From an uncultured Eubacterium sp. (GTDB lineage Bacteria; Bacillota; Clostridia; Lachnospirales; Lachnospiraceae), in NCBI GenBank assembly GCA_910586045.1, contig CAJUIH010000043.1:1-24541 (forward strand): a stretch of DNA of 24,541 bases, written 5' to 3'. Positions 23,287-24,541 of the stretch are shown one piece after another. Made by a program: the position numbers and the translations under genes. Under the pieces are notes generated by a model. It made no database searches. It was given only the letters and a program-made list of their open reading frames with translations, and was not told the origin of the DNA. Numbering within the stretch: position 1 is the stretch's first letter; each line of letters begins with the position of its first letter.

Positions 23287-24492
23287 ATGGGTAAAGAAAT
23301 GATTGCTATGCTTCTTGCCGGCGGACAGGGTTCCCGTCTTTATGAGTTGACCCAAAAGCTTGCAAAACCTGCAGTTCCATTTGGCGGAAAATACCGTATC
23401 ATTGATTTTCCGCTTTCCAACTGTGTGAACTCAGGAATTGACACGGTCGGTATTTTGACACAGTACCAGCCGCTGGTACTGAATGAATATATTGGAAACG
23501 GGCAGCCATGGGATCTTGACCGTCTGTATGGGGGTGTGCACGTATTGCCGCCATACCAGCAGGCATCTGGTTCGGACTGGTATAAGGGTACCGCGAATGC
23601 GATCTATCAAAATCTTTCTTTCATCGACCGCTATGATCCGGAATATGTCATTATTCTTTCCGGAGACCAGATTTGTAAGCAGGATTACAGTGATTTTCTG
23701 CGTTTCCATAAGGAAAAGGGCGCGGAGTTCAGCGTAGCCGTTATGGAAGTACCGTGGGAAGAGGCTCCGAGATTTGGTCTTATGGTAGCGGATGAAAATG
23801 ATAAGATTACCGAATTTCAGGAGAAACCGAAAAATCCGAAATCCAATCTTGCTTCCATGGGCATTTATATTTTCAACTGGGATATTCTGCGCAAATACCT
23901 TATGGAAGATGAAGCGGATCCGGAATCTGAAAATGACTTTGGCAATAATATTATCCCGAACCTGCTGCGGGATCATCGCAAAATGTATGCGTACCATTTC
24001 CACGGTTACTGGAAAGATGTTGGAACCATTTCTTCATTATGGGAAGCAAATATGGAAGTGCTTGATCCGGAACACAGCGGCATCAACCTGTTTGACGACG
24101 AATGGAAGATTTACAGCCGAAACAGCGGTATGACCGGGCATAAAATCAATACGGGCGCCGTTGTGGAAAATTCCATGATTACAGACGGCTGTAATATTTC
24201 CGGCCATGTCAAACATTCCATATTGTTTGCGGGCGTGAAAGTAGAAGCAGGCGCGGAAGTAGAAGACGCAGTGATTATGGGCGGCACAACGATTAAGGCC
24301 GGTGCGAAAGTAAAACACTGCATTATAGCAGAAAATGTAACGATCGGGACAGATGCCGTTGTAGGGCAGATGCCGCAGGGCGATGTCAAAGGCGTGGCGA
24401 CAGTCGGATCCGGCGTTTATGTTGGAGACGGCGCGGTAATCGGACCGGATGCCATGATCGGTGAGAATGTAAAGGACGGTGACAAACAATGA
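23287..24492 (+). CDS. glgC: glucose-1-phosphate adenylyltransferase
   Basis: 401 aa from the ATG at 23287, with AAGGAG seven bases upstream; a longer frame from 23158 has no ribosome-binding site and runs through the leader hairpin. It makes ADP-glucose from glucose-1-phosphate and ATP, the first committed step of glycogen synthesis. Seen: MLLAGGQGSRLYELT (nucleotide loop), KPAVPFGGKYRIIDFPLSNC, ILSGDQI, TEFQEKPKNP and a C-terminal left-handed beta-helix of hexapeptide repeats. The stop overlaps the next start as ATGA, so glgC and glgD are translationally coupled. Confidence 0.96.
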   Translation: MGKEMIAMLLAGGQGSRLYELTQKLAKPAVPFGGKYRIIDFPLSNCVNSGIDTVGILTQYQPLVLNEYIGNGQPWDLDRLYGGVHVLPPYQQASGSDWYKGTANAIYQNLSFIDRYDPEYVIILSGDQICKQDYSDFLRFHKEKGAEFSVAVMEVPWEEAPRFGLMVADENDKITEFQEKPKNPKSNLASMGIYIFNWDILRKYLMEDEADPESENDFGNNIIPNLLRDHRKMYAYHFHGYWKDVGTISSLWEANMEVLDPEHSGINLFDDEWKIYSRNSGMTGHKINTGAVVENSMITDGCNISGHVKHSILFAGVKVEAGAEVEDAVIMGGTTIKAGAKVKHCIIAENVTIGTDAVVGQMPQGDVKGVATVGSGVYVGDGAVIGPDAMIGENVKDGDKQ

Positions 24493-24541
24493 TAAATACC
24501 AATACGAACGCACTGGGCATTATTTTCCCAAATGTTTATGA
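24489..24541 (+). CDS. glgD: start of GlgD-type glycogen protein (partial)
   Basis: The ATG at 24489 overlaps the glgC stop. The visible 17 residues begin MINTNTNALGIIFPN, the typical N-terminus of Firmicutes GlgD, the catalytically altered paralogue that forms heterotetramers with GlgC and changes its regulation. The frame stays open to the end of the window. Confidence 0.85.
   Translation, partial: MINTNTNALGIIFPNVY

Noticed and set aside
1..24541. Whole locus as a prophage
   Set aside because: VgrG and tail-like genes could suggest a phage, but no capsid, terminase, portal, integrase, lysis or replication genes are visible. FHA, TPR membrane, Hint-toxin and immunity genes favour a secretion system.
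1..24541. CRISPR arrays, tRNA, rRNA or insertion sequences
   Set aside because: No regular spaced repeats, no tRNA cloverleaf, no rRNA-like stretch and no transposase were seen on either strand by eye.

Overview
The window looks like chromosomal DNA of a Clostridia-type Firmicute, most likely Lachnospiraceae. The housekeeping genes (glgC followed by an overlapping glgD start, tmcAL, aroC) are of the Firmicutes type, Shine-Dalgarno sequences are strong (GGGAGG/AGGAGG), and three clear sigma-A-like promoters have 17-bp spacers. This assignment comes from reading the proteins, not from a database search.

Layout: 1-467 is AT-rich with no convincing gene, but it holds a perfect 15-bp inverted repeat. 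468-2088 (minus) holds a pentapeptide-repeat protein and a 158-aa companion. 2089-2377 is a divergent control region with repeated TGTAG half-sites. 2378-18801 (plus) is a 17-gene cluster that I read as a type VI secretion-like, membrane-linked contractile injection system. 18802-22046 (minus) holds a split-barrel flavoprotein, aroC and tmcAL. 22047-24541 (plus) holds a secreted or membrane-anchored metallophosphoesterase, then glgC and the start of glgD.

The cluster in order: a 764-aa sheath-like protein; a 131-aa Hcp-like tube protein, followed by a hairpin; a two-TM membrane protein; a zinc-ribbon/FHA protein; a PP2C-fold protein lacking key acidic residues; a second PP2C-like protein with a TM, TPR repeats and a repetitive tail; two unrecognised proteins (404 and 233 aa); an 861-aa actin/Hsp70-fold ATPase; an unrecognised 258-aa protein; a DUF4280/PAAR-like spike tip; a DcrB/Eag-like candidate chaperone; a VgrG spike; a pretoxin-Hint-EndoU nuclease effector; and a MafI-type immunity protein. 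The spike-to-immunity part is a complete effector cassette. The sheath, tube and VgrG make the structural core. FHA and PP2C-like parts suggest a phospho-signalling layer, but no kinase is present.

The main interest is a T6SS-style machine in an apparent Gram-positive, with a one-piece sheath-like protein, no ClpV and no recognisable TssJLM membrane complex in the window, and several conserved-looking proteins I cannot place. VgrG, the DUF4280-like tip, Hint-EndoU and MafI are strong calls. The sheath, tube and chaperone assignments are inferences from weak similarity and gene order.
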